Assembly (NCBI RefSeq): GCF_013407765.1
Contig: NZ_JACBZD010000002.1
Location: 568,001 to 632,000, forward strand
Direction: 5' to 3'
Source of the DNA: Allostreptomyces psammosilenae
GTDB taxonomy: Bacteria > Actinomycetota > Actinomycetes > Streptomycetales > Streptomycetaceae
DNA length: 64,000 nt
The notes under the pieces were generated by a model. The model made no database searches and had not been told where the DNA came from. It saw only the letters and a program-made list of their open reading frames with translations. Position numbers and translations under genes: made by a program. Below are positions 24,297 through 34,421 of this stretch, in pieces (the first letter of the stretch is position 1; the number at the start of each line of letters is the position of its first letter).

Positions 24297-26225
24297 ATGC
24301 GTCGCCGAACCGCAGCACCGGCGGCATCCCGCCGGCCACGCACCAGTTCCTCCCCCGCCCACCCCACCGGCCCCGTCCGTGCCGCCCGACCGTGGACCGC
24401 GCTGCTCGGCGCGGCCCTGGCCGCCGGCCTGCTGGCCGGCTGCTCGGACGCCGGCGGCCCCGCGGCGGCCCCCTCGCCGTCCGGCTCGACCAGCGAGAGC
24501 CCCTCCCCGGTGCCGACCGTGCCCCGGCCCGGCTTCGAGGCGCTCCCCGGCCCGCTGGCCGTGCCGCCGGCCGTGCCGGCGGTCCGCGAGTTCGAGCCGG
24601 CCGGCGGCGAGGGCTGGTGGATCCAGCCGCGCACCCGGGTGGTCGTGGACTCCCGGCGGGCCGCCGAACTCTCCGACGAGGCCGAATTGTTCGCCGCCGA
24701 GCTGGCCGCCCTCGCCGGGGACGGCCGCGAGGTCGAGGTGCTGCGGGGCACCCCCGACGACGTCCGCACCGGCGACGTGCTGCTCACCATCGGCCAGGTG
24801 CCGGCGCCGACCGCCCCGGCGGACGGCCCGGGCACCGCGCCGGCCCCCTCGGCCGCCCCAGAAGGCGCGGACGGCGCGGACGGCGCGGACGCCGCGGACG
24901 CCGCGGCCCCCCGGGCCACCGCCGACACCGGCCTGCCCACCACCGCGGACGAGGCGTACCTGCTGCGCGTCGACACCACCGCCCCCGCCCCGACCGGGAC
25001 GGGCGCCGAGATCGCCCGCGCCGACGCCGGAGCCGGCCGCCTGGTGGTGGCCGGCGCCACCGACACCGGCGTGCTGCGCGGTACCCGCACCGTGCTGCAG
25101 TCCCTCCAGGCCGTGCGCCACCTGCCGTCCGGAACGGTGGTGGACCGCCCGGACCGGCCGCAGCGCGGCCTGAGCATCGACCTCGCCCGCAAGTTCTTCG
25201 ACAAGGAGTGGATCGCCGACCGCATCCGCGAGGCCGCCTGGCTCAAGCTCAACCAGGTGCACCTGCACCTCTCCGACGACCAGGGCTTCCGCCTCGCCAG
25301 CGACAGCCACCCCGAGGTGGTCTCCGAGCAGCACCTCAGCAAGGAGGACGTCCGCGAGCTGGTCGCCCTCGCCGAGCGCTACCACGTCACCCTCGTCCCG
25401 GAGATCGACAGCCCGGGCCACCTCGGCCAGGTCGTCCGCGCCCACCCCGACCTGGCCCTGGTCGACTACGCCGGCGACCCCTCCGAGACGGCCCTGGACA
25501 TCGCCGACCCGGCCGCCCGGGAGCTGCTGCTCGACCTCGTCCTGGAGACCGCCGAGCTCTTCCCCGGCCCGTGGTTCCACATCGGCGGCGACGAGTACAT
25601 CGCCCTGATGGCCCGCGACCCCGAGGCCACCTACCCGGCGCTGGCCGACTACGCCCGCCGCACCCACGGCCCGGACGCCACCATCGAGGACGCGGCGACC
25701 GGCTGGCTGAACACCGTGGCCGCCGCCCTGCACGAGCGGGGCAAGACCGTCAAGGCGTGGAACGACGGCCGCCACCACGGCGGGGTGGTCGAGCCGGATC
25801 CGCGGATCGAGGTGGAGTACTGGACCGGCAAGGAGTACGGCGCCACCGAGCCGGAGGTCTACCTCGACGCCGGGGACACCCTGGTCAACCTCAACGACGA
25901 GTACCTGTACTACGTGCTCGGCGAGCCGAACGACTTCGCCTACCCCACCGGGCAGCGGATCCTCGAGGAGTGGCAGCCCTCGGTGTTGCGCGGCAGCACG
26001 CCGTCCGCGGCCGAACTGACCGGACCGGACCGGGTCACCGGCGGCCGGCTCGCCCTGTGGTGCGACCTCGCCGACGCCCAGACCGCCGACCAGGTGGCCG
26101 CCGGCCTGCGGATGCCGCTGCGCGCCGTGGCGGAGAAGCTCTGGGTGCCGGGCCCCGCGCGGGTCGACTGGAAGACCTTCGACGTGCTCACCGACCGGGT
26201 GGGCGACCCGGTCGAGGTCCTCTGA
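24297..26225 (+). CDS. Beta-N-acetylhexosaminidase lipoprotein (GH20)
   Basis: 642 residues, exported and lipid-anchored. The signal is [15 protein letters not shown] with a lipobox Cys near residue 50. A GH20b-like N-terminal domain (95-260) contains an Ala/Asp-rich low-complexity insert ([18 protein letters not shown]). The catalytic TIM barrel starts [12 protein letters not shown], with [30 protein letters not shown] and the catalytic pair D432-E433 in WFHIGGDEY. It removes terminal GlcNAc/GalNAc from chitin or wall fragments by substrate-assisted catalysis. Transcription is probably leaderless. Confidence 0.94.
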   Translation: MRRRTAAPAASRRPRTSSSPAHPTGPVRAARPWTALLGAALAAGLLAGCSDAGGPAAAPSPSGSTSESPSPVPTVPRPGFEALPGPLAVPPAVPAVREFEPAGGEGWWIQPRTRVVVDSRRAAELSDEAELFAAELAALAGDGREVEVLRGTPDDVRTGDVLLTIGQVPAPTAPADGPGTAPAPSAAPEGADGADGADAADAAAPRATADTGLPTTADEAYLLRVDTTAPAPTGTGAEIARADAGAGRLVVAGATDTGVLRGTRTVLQSLQAVRHLPSGTVVDRPDRPQRGLSIDLARKFFDKEWIADRIREAAWLKLNQVHLHLSDDQGFRLASDSHPEVVSEQHLSKEDVRELVALAERYHVTLVPEIDSPGHLGQVVRAHPDLALVDYAGDPSETALDIADPAARELLLDLVLETAELFPGPWFHIGGDEYIALMARDPEATYPALADYARRTHGPDATIEDAATGWLNTVAAALHERGKTVKAWNDGRHHGGVVEPDPRIEVEYWTGKEYGATEPEVYLDAGDTLVNLNDEYLYYVLGEPNDFAYPTGQRILEEWQPSVLRGSTPSAAELTGPDRVTGGRLALWCDLADAQTADQVAAGLRMPLRAVAEKLWVPGPARVDWKTFDVLTDRVGDPVEVL

Positions 26226-26451
26226 TCCGGAATCGGCCGGCGGAAGGGCCGCACTCGCGGTTGGTTGTGGGCCAGGGAGGCAAGAAGCCGGGTGGGACAC
26301 CGTTGTCTAACCGATCTTGGCGTGGTCCACTGTGCGCCATACCTGATGCGGTCACCGTGCGCTGACCGCCAGTGACCAGTCGGCCGACCGTCGACGCCCG
26401 CTGGCGGCCGGCGGCACGGCCACGGACCACGAGTTGCGGAGGACTGCTGCC

Positions 26452-28032
26452 ATGGCGCGCGCGTCGGAATCGGGTTTCGCCATCGAACCGGTCTACGGCC
26501 CCGGCCAACCCGAGGGCTTCGATCCCGCCCGGGCGCTCGGCGAGCCGGGCGCCTACCCCTACACCCGGGGCGTCTACCCGACCATGTACACCGGCCGGCC
26601 GTGGACCATGCGGCAGTACGCCGGCTTCGGCACCGCCGCCGAGTCCAACGCCCGCTACCGGCAGCTCATCGCGCACGGCGGCAGCGGCCTGTCCGTGGCC
26701 TTCGACCTGCCCACCCAGATGGGCCACGACTCCGACGCGCCGCTGGCGCACGGCGAGGTCGGCAAGGTGGGCGTCGCCATCGACTCGATCGACGACATGC
26801 GGCTGCTCTTCGACGGCATCCCGCTGGAGTCCGTCTCCACCTCGATGACCATCAACGCCCCGGCCGCCCTGCTGCTCCTGCTGTACCAGCTGGTCGCCGA
26901 GGAGCAGGGCGCCGACCCGGCGCGGCTGACCGGCACCGTGCAGAACGACGTGCTCAAGGAGTACATCGCCCGCGGCACCTACATCTTCCCGCCCGGGCCC
27001 TCGCTGCGGCTGACCGCGGACATCTTCCGCTACTGCCGCGCCGAGCTGCCCCGCTGGAACACCATCTCCATCTCCGGCTACCACATGGCCGAGGCCGGGG
27101 CGACGCCCGCGCAGGAGGTCGCCTTCACCCTGGCCAACGGCCTGGCGTACGTGCGCGCCGCGCTGGACGCCGGCATGGCGGTGGACGAGTTCGCCCCGCG
27201 GCTGTCGTTCTTCTTCGTGGCCCGCACCACCCTGCTGGAGGAGGTGGCGAAGTTCCGCGCCGCCCGCCGGATCTGGGCCCGGACGATGCGGGAACGATTC
27301 GGTGCCCGGGATCCGAAGTCGATGACGCTGCGCTTCCACACCCAGACGGCCGGGGTCCAGCTCACCGCCCAGCAGCCGGAGGTGAACCTGGTCCGGGTGA
27401 CCGTGCAGGCGCTCGCCGCCGTGCTGGGCGGCACCCAGTCGCTGCACACCAACGCCTTCGACGAGGCGATCGCCCTGCCGACGGAGAAGTCCGCCCGGCT
27501 GGCCCTGCGCACCCAGCAGGTGCTGGCCCACGAGACCGACGTCACCGCCACGGTGGACCCGTTCGCCGGCTCCTACGCCGTGGAGAGCCTGACCGACAAG
27601 ATGGAGCGGGCGGTCCTCGCCCTGATGGACAAGGTGGAGGAGGCCGGCGGAGCCGTCGCGGCGATCGAGCGGGGGCTGCAGAAGCGGATGATCGAGGAGT
27701 CCGCCTACCGGATCGCCCAGGAGACGGACTCCGGCGAGCGGGTGGTCGTCGGGGTGAACCGCTTCCAGCTGGACGAGGAGGAGCCGTACGAGCCGCTGCG
27801 GGTGGATCCGGCGATCGAGGCCGCGCAGGCCGAGCGGCTCGCCCGGCTGCGCGCCGAGCGGGACGGCGCCGAGGTGGACGCCGCCCTGGACGAGCTGCGG
27901 CGCGCCGCGGCGGGCAGCGACAACGTGCTGTACCCGATGAAGCGGGCGCTGGCGGCGCGGGCCACCGTCGGCGAGGTCTGCGACGCGCTGCGCGAGGTGT
28001 GGGGGCGGTACGTCCCCGCCGAGACGCTCTAG
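26452..28032 (+). CDS. Acyl-CoA mutase large subunit (methylmalonyl-CoA mutase family), without B12 domain
   Basis: 526 residues forming the substrate-binding TIM barrel of a coenzyme-B12 mutase: [76 protein letters not shown] and [18 protein letters not shown]. The cobalamin-binding domain (DxHxxG) of full-length mutases is absent, so a separate small subunit encoded elsewhere is needed, as in IcmA/IcmB-type enzymes. TMYTGRPWT rather than TMYAFRPWT argues for the acyl-CoA mutase branch, so the substrate could be methylmalonyl-, isobutyryl- or another acyl-CoA. GGAGGA precedes the ATG at 26452. Confidence 0.92.
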   Translation: MARASESGFAIEPVYGPGQPEGFDPARALGEPGAYPYTRGVYPTMYTGRPWTMRQYAGFGTAAESNARYRQLIAHGGSGLSVAFDLPTQMGHDSDAPLAHGEVGKVGVAIDSIDDMRLLFDGIPLESVSTSMTINAPAALLLLLYQLVAEEQGADPARLTGTVQNDVLKEYIARGTYIFPPGPSLRLTADIFRYCRAELPRWNTISISGYHMAEAGATPAQEVAFTLANGLAYVRAALDAGMAVDEFAPRLSFFFVARTTLLEEVAKFRAARRIWARTMRERFGARDPKSMTLRFHTQTAGVQLTAQQPEVNLVRVTVQALAAVLGGTQSLHTNAFDEAIALPTEKSARLALRTQQVLAHETDVTATVDPFAGSYAVESLTDKMERAVLALMDKVEEAGGAVAAIERGLQKRMIEESAYRIAQETDSGERVVVGVNRFQLDEEEPYEPLRVDPAIEAAQAERLARLRAERDGAEVDAALDELRRAAAGSDNVLYPMKRALAARATVGEVCDALREVWGRYVPAETL

Positions 28033-28283
28033 GCCCGCGGCGGGGTCCGCCGCCCGCCGGGCGGGCGCTGACGGCCGGTCGGAAGTTGGCCGGGAGACGC
28101 CGGTGCGGTTTGCCGCCACGCTGCCGCCGTGTGGCGGTAGTCTTGCCGGCACATTGCGGGCGGGTTGCACCTGAGGCGGAGTCATACCCGCTGACTTGTG
28201 GTCCATGCCGGTGATGAGAGGATTTTCGGTCACTCGTTGGGGGGTTTTCCGGCGTTCGGCGCGGCAGGCGGCGCCGGTGGCCG

Positions 28284-28289
28284 TAGCCT
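28284..28289 (+). promoter_or_regulatory. -10 box of a leaderless promoter
   Basis: TAGCCT lies 7 nt before the GTG at 28297, with no Shine-Dalgarno sequence. Confidence 0.5.
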
Positions 28290-28296
28290 GTGATAG

Positions 28297-29571
28297 GTGA
28301 ACCAGTCCCAGCCTTCCCCCCAGCCCCAGGGCGTCGGCACGGCCGGCCCTCCCATCGAGCCCGCCGCGGTGGACCTCGCCGCCCGCGCCGGGGCCTACCG
28401 CGACGAACTCATCGCCTTCCGCCGCGACGTCCACGCGCACCCCGAGCTCGGGCGCGCCGAGTTCCGCACCAGCGGCCTGGTCAAGGCGCGCCTGGAGCGG
28501 GCCGGCCTGGCGCCCCGCACGATCGCCGGCGGCACCGGCCTGGTCTGCGACATCCTCCCCGGCGGCGCCGCGTCGGCGCCGGCCGAGGGCGCCGACGCGG
28601 GCATCGCGATCGCGCTGCGCGCCGACATGGACGCCCTGCCGATCGCGGACACCAAGAACGTCCCCTACCGCTCGACGGTGGAGGGCCGGGCGCACGCCTG
28701 CGGGCACGACGTGCACACCACCGTGGTGCTCGGCGCGGGTCTGGTGCTGGCCGAGCTGGCCCGGGCCGGGCGGCTGGCCCGCCCGGTGCGGCTGCTGTTC
28801 CAGCCGGCGGAGGAGATCATGCCGGGCGGGGCGCTGGACATGGTGGCCGGCGGCGCCCTGGACGGCGTGGAGCGGATCATCGCGGTCCACTGCGACCCGC
28901 GGGTGGAGGTCGGCCGGATCGGGCTGCGCACCGGCCCGATCACCTCGGCCTGCGACCGCCTGCAGGTGCGGCTGGACGGCTCCGGCGGGCACACCGCCCG
29001 CCCGCACCTGACCACCGACATGGTCACCGCGGTCGCCCGGATGGCCGCCGACCTGCCCTTCGCGCTCGCCCGCCGGGTCGACCCGCGGGCCGGGCTGAGC
29101 CTGGTGTGGGGCCGGATCGCCAGTGGCTCCGCGGCCAACGTCATCCCGCAGACCGGCGAGTTGGAGGGCACGGTGCGCTGCCTGCACCTGTCGGCCTGGC
29201 GCGAGGCCCCGGACCTGGTGCACGAGCTGGTCGACCACATCGCCGCCACCCACGGCGCCAAGGTGCAGCTCACCTACCACCGCGGCGTGCCGCCGGTGGT
29301 GAACGAGGCCACCGTCACCCAGCTGCTGCACGACGCCATGGCGGACCGTTTCGGCCCGCACGCGGTGGAGGACACCGAGCAGTCGCTCGGCGGCGAGGAC
29401 TTCTCCTGGTACCTGGAGCGGGTGCCGGGCGCGCTGGCCCGGCTCGGGGTGCGCGGCCCGACCGAGTCCGTCCCCCGCGACCTGCACCGGGGCGACTTCG
29501 ACGTGGACGAGCGGGCCATCGGCATCGGCGTGGAGCTGATGGTCTCCACCGCGCTGCTGGCCGCCGGCTGA
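28297..29571 (+). CDS. M20 family metallo-amidohydrolase / peptidase
   Basis: A 424-residue member of the amidohydrolase branch of M20 (hippurate hydrolase / aminoacylase-like). RRDVHAHPELG starts the domain. Metal-site motifs are LRADMDALPI, HACGHDVHTT and QPAEE, and the C-terminal LGGEDFSWYLERVPGALARLGV carries the last ligand region. It hydrolyses amide bonds of N-acyl amino acids or similar. The lid domain, SACDRLQVRLDGSGGHTARPH, is intact. GTG 28297 is supported by the leaderless -10 box. Confidence 0.92.
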   Translation: MNQSQPSPQPQGVGTAGPPIEPAAVDLAARAGAYRDELIAFRRDVHAHPELGRAEFRTSGLVKARLERAGLAPRTIAGGTGLVCDILPGGAASAPAEGADAGIAIALRADMDALPIADTKNVPYRSTVEGRAHACGHDVHTTVVLGAGLVLAELARAGRLARPVRLLFQPAEEIMPGGALDMVAGGALDGVERIIAVHCDPRVEVGRIGLRTGPITSACDRLQVRLDGSGGHTARPHLTTDMVTAVARMAADLPFALARRVDPRAGLSLVWGRIASGSAANVIPQTGELEGTVRCLHLSAWREAPDLVHELVDHIAATHGAKVQLTYHRGVPPVVNEATVTQLLHDAMADRFGPHAVEDTEQSLGGEDFSWYLERVPGALARLGVRGPTESVPRDLHRGDFDVDERAIGIGVELMVSTALLAAG

Positions 29572-29637
29572 GCGCTCCGGCGGCGCGTCCTCCGGGTCCG
29601 CCCGGTGACGCCGCGGGGAGGAGCGCGGGGCGGTCGA

Positions 29638-29682
29638 GGGGCCGCGGAACCTGACCGGGGGCCGGTCGGGTACCGCGGCCCC
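29638..29682 (+). terminator. Terminator of the M20 gene
   Basis: A compound hairpin: outer GGGGCCGCGG / CCGCGGCCCC (perfect 10 bp) and inner TGACCGG / CCGGTC, 66 bp after the stop codon. Confidence 0.75.
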
Positions 29683-29687
29683 TTGAC

Positions 29688-29752
29688 GTGTCCGGCGGAC
29701 GTGCCCGGCCGACGTGCCCGGCGGAGGCGTCCGGCGGGCGCGTCCGGTCGGC
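29688..29752. repeat. Five tandem 13-bp repeats
   Basis: Five contiguous, slightly diverged 13-bp units of the form GTGCCCGGCGGAC, between the M20 terminator and the nucleoside-transporter promoter region. No function is evident. Confidence 0.6.
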
Positions 29753-29932
29753 GGACCCGGGTGGGCGGCTTCACCCCGGGCCGGCGATTCTGGTATGGCT
29801 GGGTAGTGCGGATCCGGCCGACGCCGCGGCTCGCCCGCGGCGTCCCGCCCGTGTTACCCAGCAGTCGCGCGGCGCATGCGTCAATCCGATAACACGTTCG
29901 TCCGCGTAACAGTCTTGTAGCACTTGACCGGT

Positions 29933-29944
29933 CTACGCGCGTTA
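29933..29944. promoter_or_regulatory. Putative nucleoside-regulon operator (transporter operon)
   Basis: CTACGCGCGTTA, 10 of 12 positions identical to the perfect palindrome CTACGCGCGTAG upstream of add. It lies 56 bp before the BMP start and just after a TTGACC box (29924-29929), a good place for repression. See also 44186-44197 and 59200-59211. Confidence 0.6.
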
Positions 29945-29999
29945 AGCTCACGCTCGGCCAGCGCCTCATCGGGCGCGCGTCGGAAAAGGAGATCCTCTC

Positions 30000-31079
30000 T
30001 TGCGCCGCGTATCAAAGCTCGCAGCGGTCACCCTCGCCGGGGCACTCGCCCTCACCGGCTGTGCGACCAGCTCGTCGGACGGCTCCTCCAGCAACGCGTC
30101 GAGCGGCAGCTCCGACTGCGGGGGCGGGGAGTTCGGCAAGCAGGTCGGCCTCGCCTACGACGTCGGCGGCCGGGGTGACCAGTCCTTCAACGACGCCGCC
30201 GCCCGAGGCATGGACCAGGCCGTCGCCGAGTTCGACCTCGTCCCCAAGGAGCAGGAGCCGCGCGACGGCGAGTCCGACGAGGACAAGGTCGAGCGCATGC
30301 GGCAGCTCGCCGAGGACGGCTTCAACCCGATCTTCGGTGTCGGCTACGCCTACGCCGCGCCGATCAAGACGATCGCCGCGCAGTGCGCGGACGTGAACTT
30401 CGCGATCATCGACGAGGTCGTCGAGGACGTGCCGAACGTCACCAGCCTGGTCTTCGCCGAGGAGCAGGGCTCCTACCTCGCCGGTGTCGCCGCCGCCCTG
30501 AAGACCGAGACCGACCGGGTCGCCTTCATAGGTGGCGTGAACACCCCGCTGATCCAGAAGTTCGAGGCGGGCTTCGTCCAGGGCGTCACCGACACCAACC
30601 CGGACGTCCAGGTGGACGTGCAGTACATCAGCCAGCCGCCGGAGATGTCGGGCTTCAACGACCCGGCCGCCGGCAAGTCCGTCGCCAACGGCCTGATGGA
30701 CGCCGGCGCGGACGTCATCTTCACCGCGGCCGGCGGCTCCGGCGCCGGCGCCATCGAGGCGATCGCCGCCAAGAACACCGAGGACTCCCCGCGCTGGGCC
30801 ATCGGCGTGGACTCCGACCAGTACAACCAGGAGACCCTGGCCCAGTACAAGGACGTCATCTTGACCTCCATGGTCAAGAACGTCGACGGCGCGGTCTACG
30901 AGTACATCAAGAGCACCGTCGAGGGTGAGCCGCAGACCGGCGTGCAGCGGCACGACCTGTCCACCGACGGTGTCTACCTGGCCACCTCCGGCGGCTACAT
31001 CGACGACATCGCCGAGCAGCTCGAAGAGGCCAAGCAGAAGATCATCAGCGGCGAGATCGAGGTCGCGACCACCCCGTAA
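30000..31079 (+). CDS. BMP family substrate-binding lipoprotein (nucleoside ABC transporter)
   Basis: A 359-residue lipid-anchored binding protein. The signal ends in GALALTGC (lipobox Cys near residue 21), followed by a Ser-rich linker. The mature BmpA-like domain has VGLAYDVGGRGDQSFNDAA, FGVGYAYAAPIKTIA, FAIIDEVVEDVPNVTSLVFAEEQGSYLAGVAAA, FIGGVNTPLIQKFEAGFVQG, DVIFTAAGGSGAGAIEA and WAIGVDSDQYN. These are the nucleoside-contact regions in PnrA-type proteins. It starts with TTG, supported by AAAGGAG 8 nt ahead. First gene of the operon with ATPase, two permeases, cdd and deoA, so nucleosides are the likely cargo. Confidence 0.93.
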   Translation: MRRVSKLAAVTLAGALALTGCATSSSDGSSSNASSGSSDCGGGEFGKQVGLAYDVGGRGDQSFNDAAARGMDQAVAEFDLVPKEQEPRDGESDEDKVERMRQLAEDGFNPIFGVGYAYAAPIKTIAAQCADVNFAIIDEVVEDVPNVTSLVFAEEQGSYLAGVAAALKTETDRVAFIGGVNTPLIQKFEAGFVQGVTDTNPDVQVDVQYISQPPEMSGFNDPAAGKSVANGLMDAGADVIFTAAGGSGAGAIEAIAAKNTEDSPRWAIGVDSDQYNQETLAQYKDVILTSMVKNVDGAVYEYIKSTVEGEPQTGVQRHDLSTDGVYLATSGGYIDDIAEQLEEAKQKIISGEIEVATTP

Positions 31080-31203
31080 GGGGTCGCCGGGGGCCGACGG
31101 CGCGTCCGCCGCCGGCCCCTCCTCCCGGACCGGCCCATCGCCCTCCCCCCGGGGCGGTGGGCCGGTCCGGCGCCGACGTCCGGAACCCAACCAGGAGTGC
31201 GCC

Positions 31204-32967
31204 ATTCCCACCGCCAGCGCCCCCGCGGGGCCTCCTCCTGCCGACGGCGGAACGCCTCCTGCCGTCGAGCTCCGCGGCATCACCAAACGCTTCCCCGGCG
31301 TCGTCGCCAACTCCGACATCGGCCTGACCGTGCGCCGCGGCACCGTCCACGCCATCGTCGGAGAGAACGGCGCCGGCAAGTCCACCCTGATGAAGATCCT
31401 CTACGGCATGCAGAAGCCGGACGAGGGCACCATCTCGGTGGACGGCCGCGTGGTGGACTTCGACACCCCGGCCGACGCCATCGCCTGCGGCATCGGCATG
31501 GTGCACCAGCACTTCATGCTGGCGGACAACCTCACCGTGCTGGAGAACGTCGTCCTCGGCGGCGAGCGGCTGCACGGCATCGGCTCCCGCGCCCGGGCCC
31601 GGGTGCGCGAGATCTCCGACGCCTACGGCCTCGGCGTCCGCCCCGACGTGCTCGTGGAGGACCTCGGCGTGGCCGAGCGGCAGCGCCTGGAGATCCTCAA
31701 GGTGCTCTACCGCGGCGCCCGCACCATCATTCTCGACGAGCCGACCGCCGTCCTGGTTCCCCAGGAGGTCGACGCGCTCTTCGACAACCTGCGGGAGCTG
31801 AAGTCCGAGGGCCTGACGGTCATCTTCATCTCGCACAAGCTGGGCGAGGTGCTCTCCGTCGCCGACGAGATCAGCGTGATCCGCCGCGGCACCACCGTCG
31901 CCACCGGCATCCTGCCGGACCGGACCACCCCCCGGGACCTCGCCGAGCTCATGGTCGGCAGCGAACTGCCGGCCCCGCCGCCGCGCGAGAACACCATCAC
32001 CGACCGGGTGGTCCTGGAGGTCACCGACCTCACCCTCTCCGCCGCCGGCCCCTCCGCCGAGGCCGCCGACACCACCGGCATGGTCACCGAGGGCGCCGTC
32101 GCCCACGACACCTCCCGGCTGCTGCTCGACGGCGTGTCCCTCACCATCCGCGCCGGCGAGGTGCTGGGCATCGCCGGCGTCGAGGGCAACGGCCAGTCCG
32201 AACTGGTCGAGGCGCTGATGGGGATCCGCCGCCCGGACCGGGGAACCGTCCGGCTGGACGGCGAGGACGTCACCGAGGCGCCGACCCGCCGCCGCCGCGA
32301 GGCCGGTGTCGGCTACATCCCCGAGGACCGGCACCGGCAGGGCCTGCTGCTGGAGTCCCCGCTGTGGGAGAACCGCATCCTCGGCCACGTCAGCGAGCGG
32401 CCCAACAGCCGCGGCGCGCTGCTCACCCCCGGCGCCGCCCGGGCCGACACCGAGCGGATCGTGCGCGAGTACGACGTGCGCACGCCCGGCATCGAGGTGA
32501 CCGCCGCCTCGCTGTCCGGCGGCAACCAGCAGAAGCTGATCTTCGGCCGGGAGATGAGCTCCTCGCCGAAGCTCCTGATCGCCGCCCACCCCACCCGGGG
32601 CGTGGACGTCGGCGCCCAGGCGGCGATCTGGGACCAGCTGCGGCAGGCGCGCCGGGAGGGGCTGGCGGTGCTGCTGATCTCCGCCGACCTCGACGAGCTG
32701 ATCGGCCTGTCCGACACCCTGAAGGTGATGTACGGCGGGCGGATCGTCGCCGACGCCGACCCGACCACCGTCACCCCGGAGCAGCTCGGCAGCGCGATGA
32801 CCGGCGCCGCCGGCGCCACCGGCGGGACCGGGGACGCGACGACGGACCAGCCCGAGGCGCCCGGCGGGGCCGGGACCACCGAGCCCGCGGGGGAGCCGGC
32901 CGACCCGGCCGACCCCGCGCAGGAGCCGGCGACCGGGACGAGCGAGGCCGACGATGCCGGGAAGTGA
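31204..32967 (+). CDS. Nucleoside ABC transporter ATP-binding protein (two ATPase domains), AUU start
   Basis: 587 residues with two fused ABC ATPases, as in RbsA/YufO-type importers. Domain 1 starts VELRGITKRFPGVVAN, with Walker A GENGAGKST, the degenerate signature GVAERQRLEI and Walker B TIILDEPTAVL. Domain 2 starts near LLLDGVSLTIRAGE, with a degenerate Walker A GVEGNGQSE and signature LSGGNQQKLIFGRE; its Walker B region reads LLIAAHPTRGVDVG. An acidic Pro-rich tail follows. There is no ATG, GTG or TTG in this frame between the BMP gene and the Walker region. AGGAG lies 6 nt before an ATT at 31204, so AUU is the most plausible initiator. Confidence 0.9.
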   Translation: MPTASAPAGPPPADGGTPPAVELRGITKRFPGVVANSDIGLTVRRGTVHAIVGENGAGKSTLMKILYGMQKPDEGTISVDGRVVDFDTPADAIACGIGMVHQHFMLADNLTVLENVVLGGERLHGIGSRARARVREISDAYGLGVRPDVLVEDLGVAERQRLEILKVLYRGARTIILDEPTAVLVPQEVDALFDNLRELKSEGLTVIFISHKLGEVLSVADEISVIRRGTTVATGILPDRTTPRDLAELMVGSELPAPPPRENTITDRVVLEVTDLTLSAAGPSAEAADTTGMVTEGAVAHDTSRLLLDGVSLTIRAGEVLGIAGVEGNGQSELVEALMGIRRPDRGTVRLDGEDVTEAPTRRRREAGVGYIPEDRHRQGLLLESPLWENRILGHVSERPNSRGALLTPGAARADTERIVREYDVRTPGIEVTAASLSGGNQQKLIFGREMSSSPKLLIAAHPTRGVDVGAQAAIWDQLRQARREGLAVLLISADLDELIGLSDTLKVMYGGRIVADADPTTVTPEQLGSAMTGAAGATGGTGDATTDQPEAPGGAGTTEPAGEPADPADPAQEPATGTSEADDAGK

Positions 32968-34384
32968 CATGACCAACCTCGACAACCGCCCGGCCGCCGC
33001 CGCGGCGCGCCCCCGGCCGCGGCTGGACCTCGGCCGGCTCGGCCTGGCCCTGGCCGCCCCGGTGCTGGCGATCGTCTTCGCCGTGCTGCTGACCTCGGTG
33101 GTGCTGCTCGTCTCCGGGGAGCCGGCCTTCTCGGCCTACCCGCTGATGGTGAGCTACGGCTTCGAGCCGGACAGCATCGTCTACATCCTCAACCGGGGCA
33201 CCACCTACTACCTGGCGGCCCTGGCGGTGGCCCTCGGCTTCCGGATGAACCTGTTCAACATCGGCGTGGACGGGCAGTACCGGCTGGCCGCCATGCTGGC
33301 CGCCTCGGTCGGTGGGGCGCTGGCCCTGCCGATGGCCCTGCACCTGATCGTGATCATCGTGGTCGCGGTGCTGGTCGGCGCGGCCTGGGCGGGCATCGCC
33401 GGCCTGCTGAAGGTGACCCGCGGCGTGAGCGAGGTCATCTCCTCGATCATGCTCAACACCATCGCCACCGGCCTGATCGCCTACCTGCTCACCCCGGAGC
33501 TGCTCGGCGTGCGCCCGGAGGGCAGCAACAACATCACCACCCAGCCGCTGCCCGGCTCCGCCTGGTTCCCGTGGTTCCCGACGCCCGGCGGCGACGTGTG
33601 GGGCTTCATCGTGGTGGCCGCCCTGGCCGGCGTCGCCTACCACCTGGTCCTGAACCGGACCCGCTTCGGCTTCGACCTGCGCGCCGCCGGGCACTCGGAG
33701 AGCGCGGCCGTCGCCAGCGGCGTGAACGTCAAGCGCATGGTGATGACCAGCATGCTGGTCTCCGGCGGCATCGCCGGCCTGATCGGCATGCCGCAGCTGC
33801 TCAACGGCTCCCACCAGTACGGCCTGGACTTCCCCACCGGGATCGGCTTCACCGGCATCGCCATCGCGCTGCTCGGCCGCAACCACCCGCTGGGCATCGC
33901 CTTCGGCGCGCTGCTGTGGGCCTTCCTGGACCGCAGCGGCTCGGTGCTGGACTCCGAGGGCTACCCCAACGAGATCACCACGATCATGCAGGGCACCATC
34001 GTGGTCGCCGTGGTGATCGCCTACGAGCTGGTGCGCCGCTACGGCCTGGCCCGGCAGCAGCGCATCGTCGGCGCCCAGCTGCGGGCGGACGCCCGCGCGG
34101 CCGGCAGCGCGCCGGCCGGGGCCGACGACCCCGGCAAGGCAGACAACCCCGGCAAGGCCGAGGAACCCGCGAAGGCGGACGAGCCGATCAAGGCCGAGGA
34201 GCCCGCCAAGCCCGCCGAGGCCGAGGAGCCCGCGAAGGCGGACGGGACCGAGAAGCCCGCCGAGGCCGACGAGGCCGCCGAGCCGGCCACGGCCCAGAAG
34301 CCGGCGAAGACCGAGAAGCCGAGCGGCGACGACTCCGCCGCCCCGACCGAGGACGACTCCAGCGACGGGGAGGGCACCCGATGA
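32954..34384 (+). CDS. Nucleoside ABC transporter permease 1
   Basis: A 476-residue inner-membrane permease of the branched-chain/BMP type, about 9-10 helices within residues 25-370. Characteristic segments are GFRMNLFNIGVDGQYRLAA, GVSEVISSIMLNTIA and the cytosolic FGFDLRAAGHSESAAVASGVN (EAA-like loop), then GIGFTGIAIALLGRNHPLG. The C-terminal 100 residues are an unusual Lys/Ala/Glu/Pro repeat tail (units like AEEPAKADEP), absent from most homologues. It overlaps the ATPase gene by 14 bp from ATG 32954; ATG 32969, just past that stop, is an alternative start. Confidence 0.93.
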   Translation: MPGSDMTNLDNRPAAAAARPRPRLDLGRLGLALAAPVLAIVFAVLLTSVVLLVSGEPAFSAYPLMVSYGFEPDSIVYILNRGTTYYLAALAVALGFRMNLFNIGVDGQYRLAAMLAASVGGALALPMALHLIVIIVVAVLVGAAWAGIAGLLKVTRGVSEVISSIMLNTIATGLIAYLLTPELLGVRPEGSNNITTQPLPGSAWFPWFPTPGGDVWGFIVVAALAGVAYHLVLNRTRFGFDLRAAGHSESAAVASGVNVKRMVMTSMLVSGGIAGLIGMPQLLNGSHQYGLDFPTGIGFTGIAIALLGRNHPLGIAFGALLWAFLDRSGSVLDSEGYPNEITTIMQGTIVVAVVIAYELVRRYGLARQQRIVGAQLRADARAAGSAPAGADDPGKADNPGKAEEPAKADEPIKAEEPAKPAEAEEPAKADGTEKPAEADEAAEPATAQKPAKTEKPSGDDSAAPTEDDSSDGEGTR

Positions 34385-34421
34385 TCCCCGACCACCACGG
34401 CCGAAACGAGGGGTGGACGCT

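Noticed and set aside
26226-26451. Cobalamin riboswitch before the acyl-CoA mutase
   Set aside because: No B12-box-like GCCACTG core in a plausible context was found.
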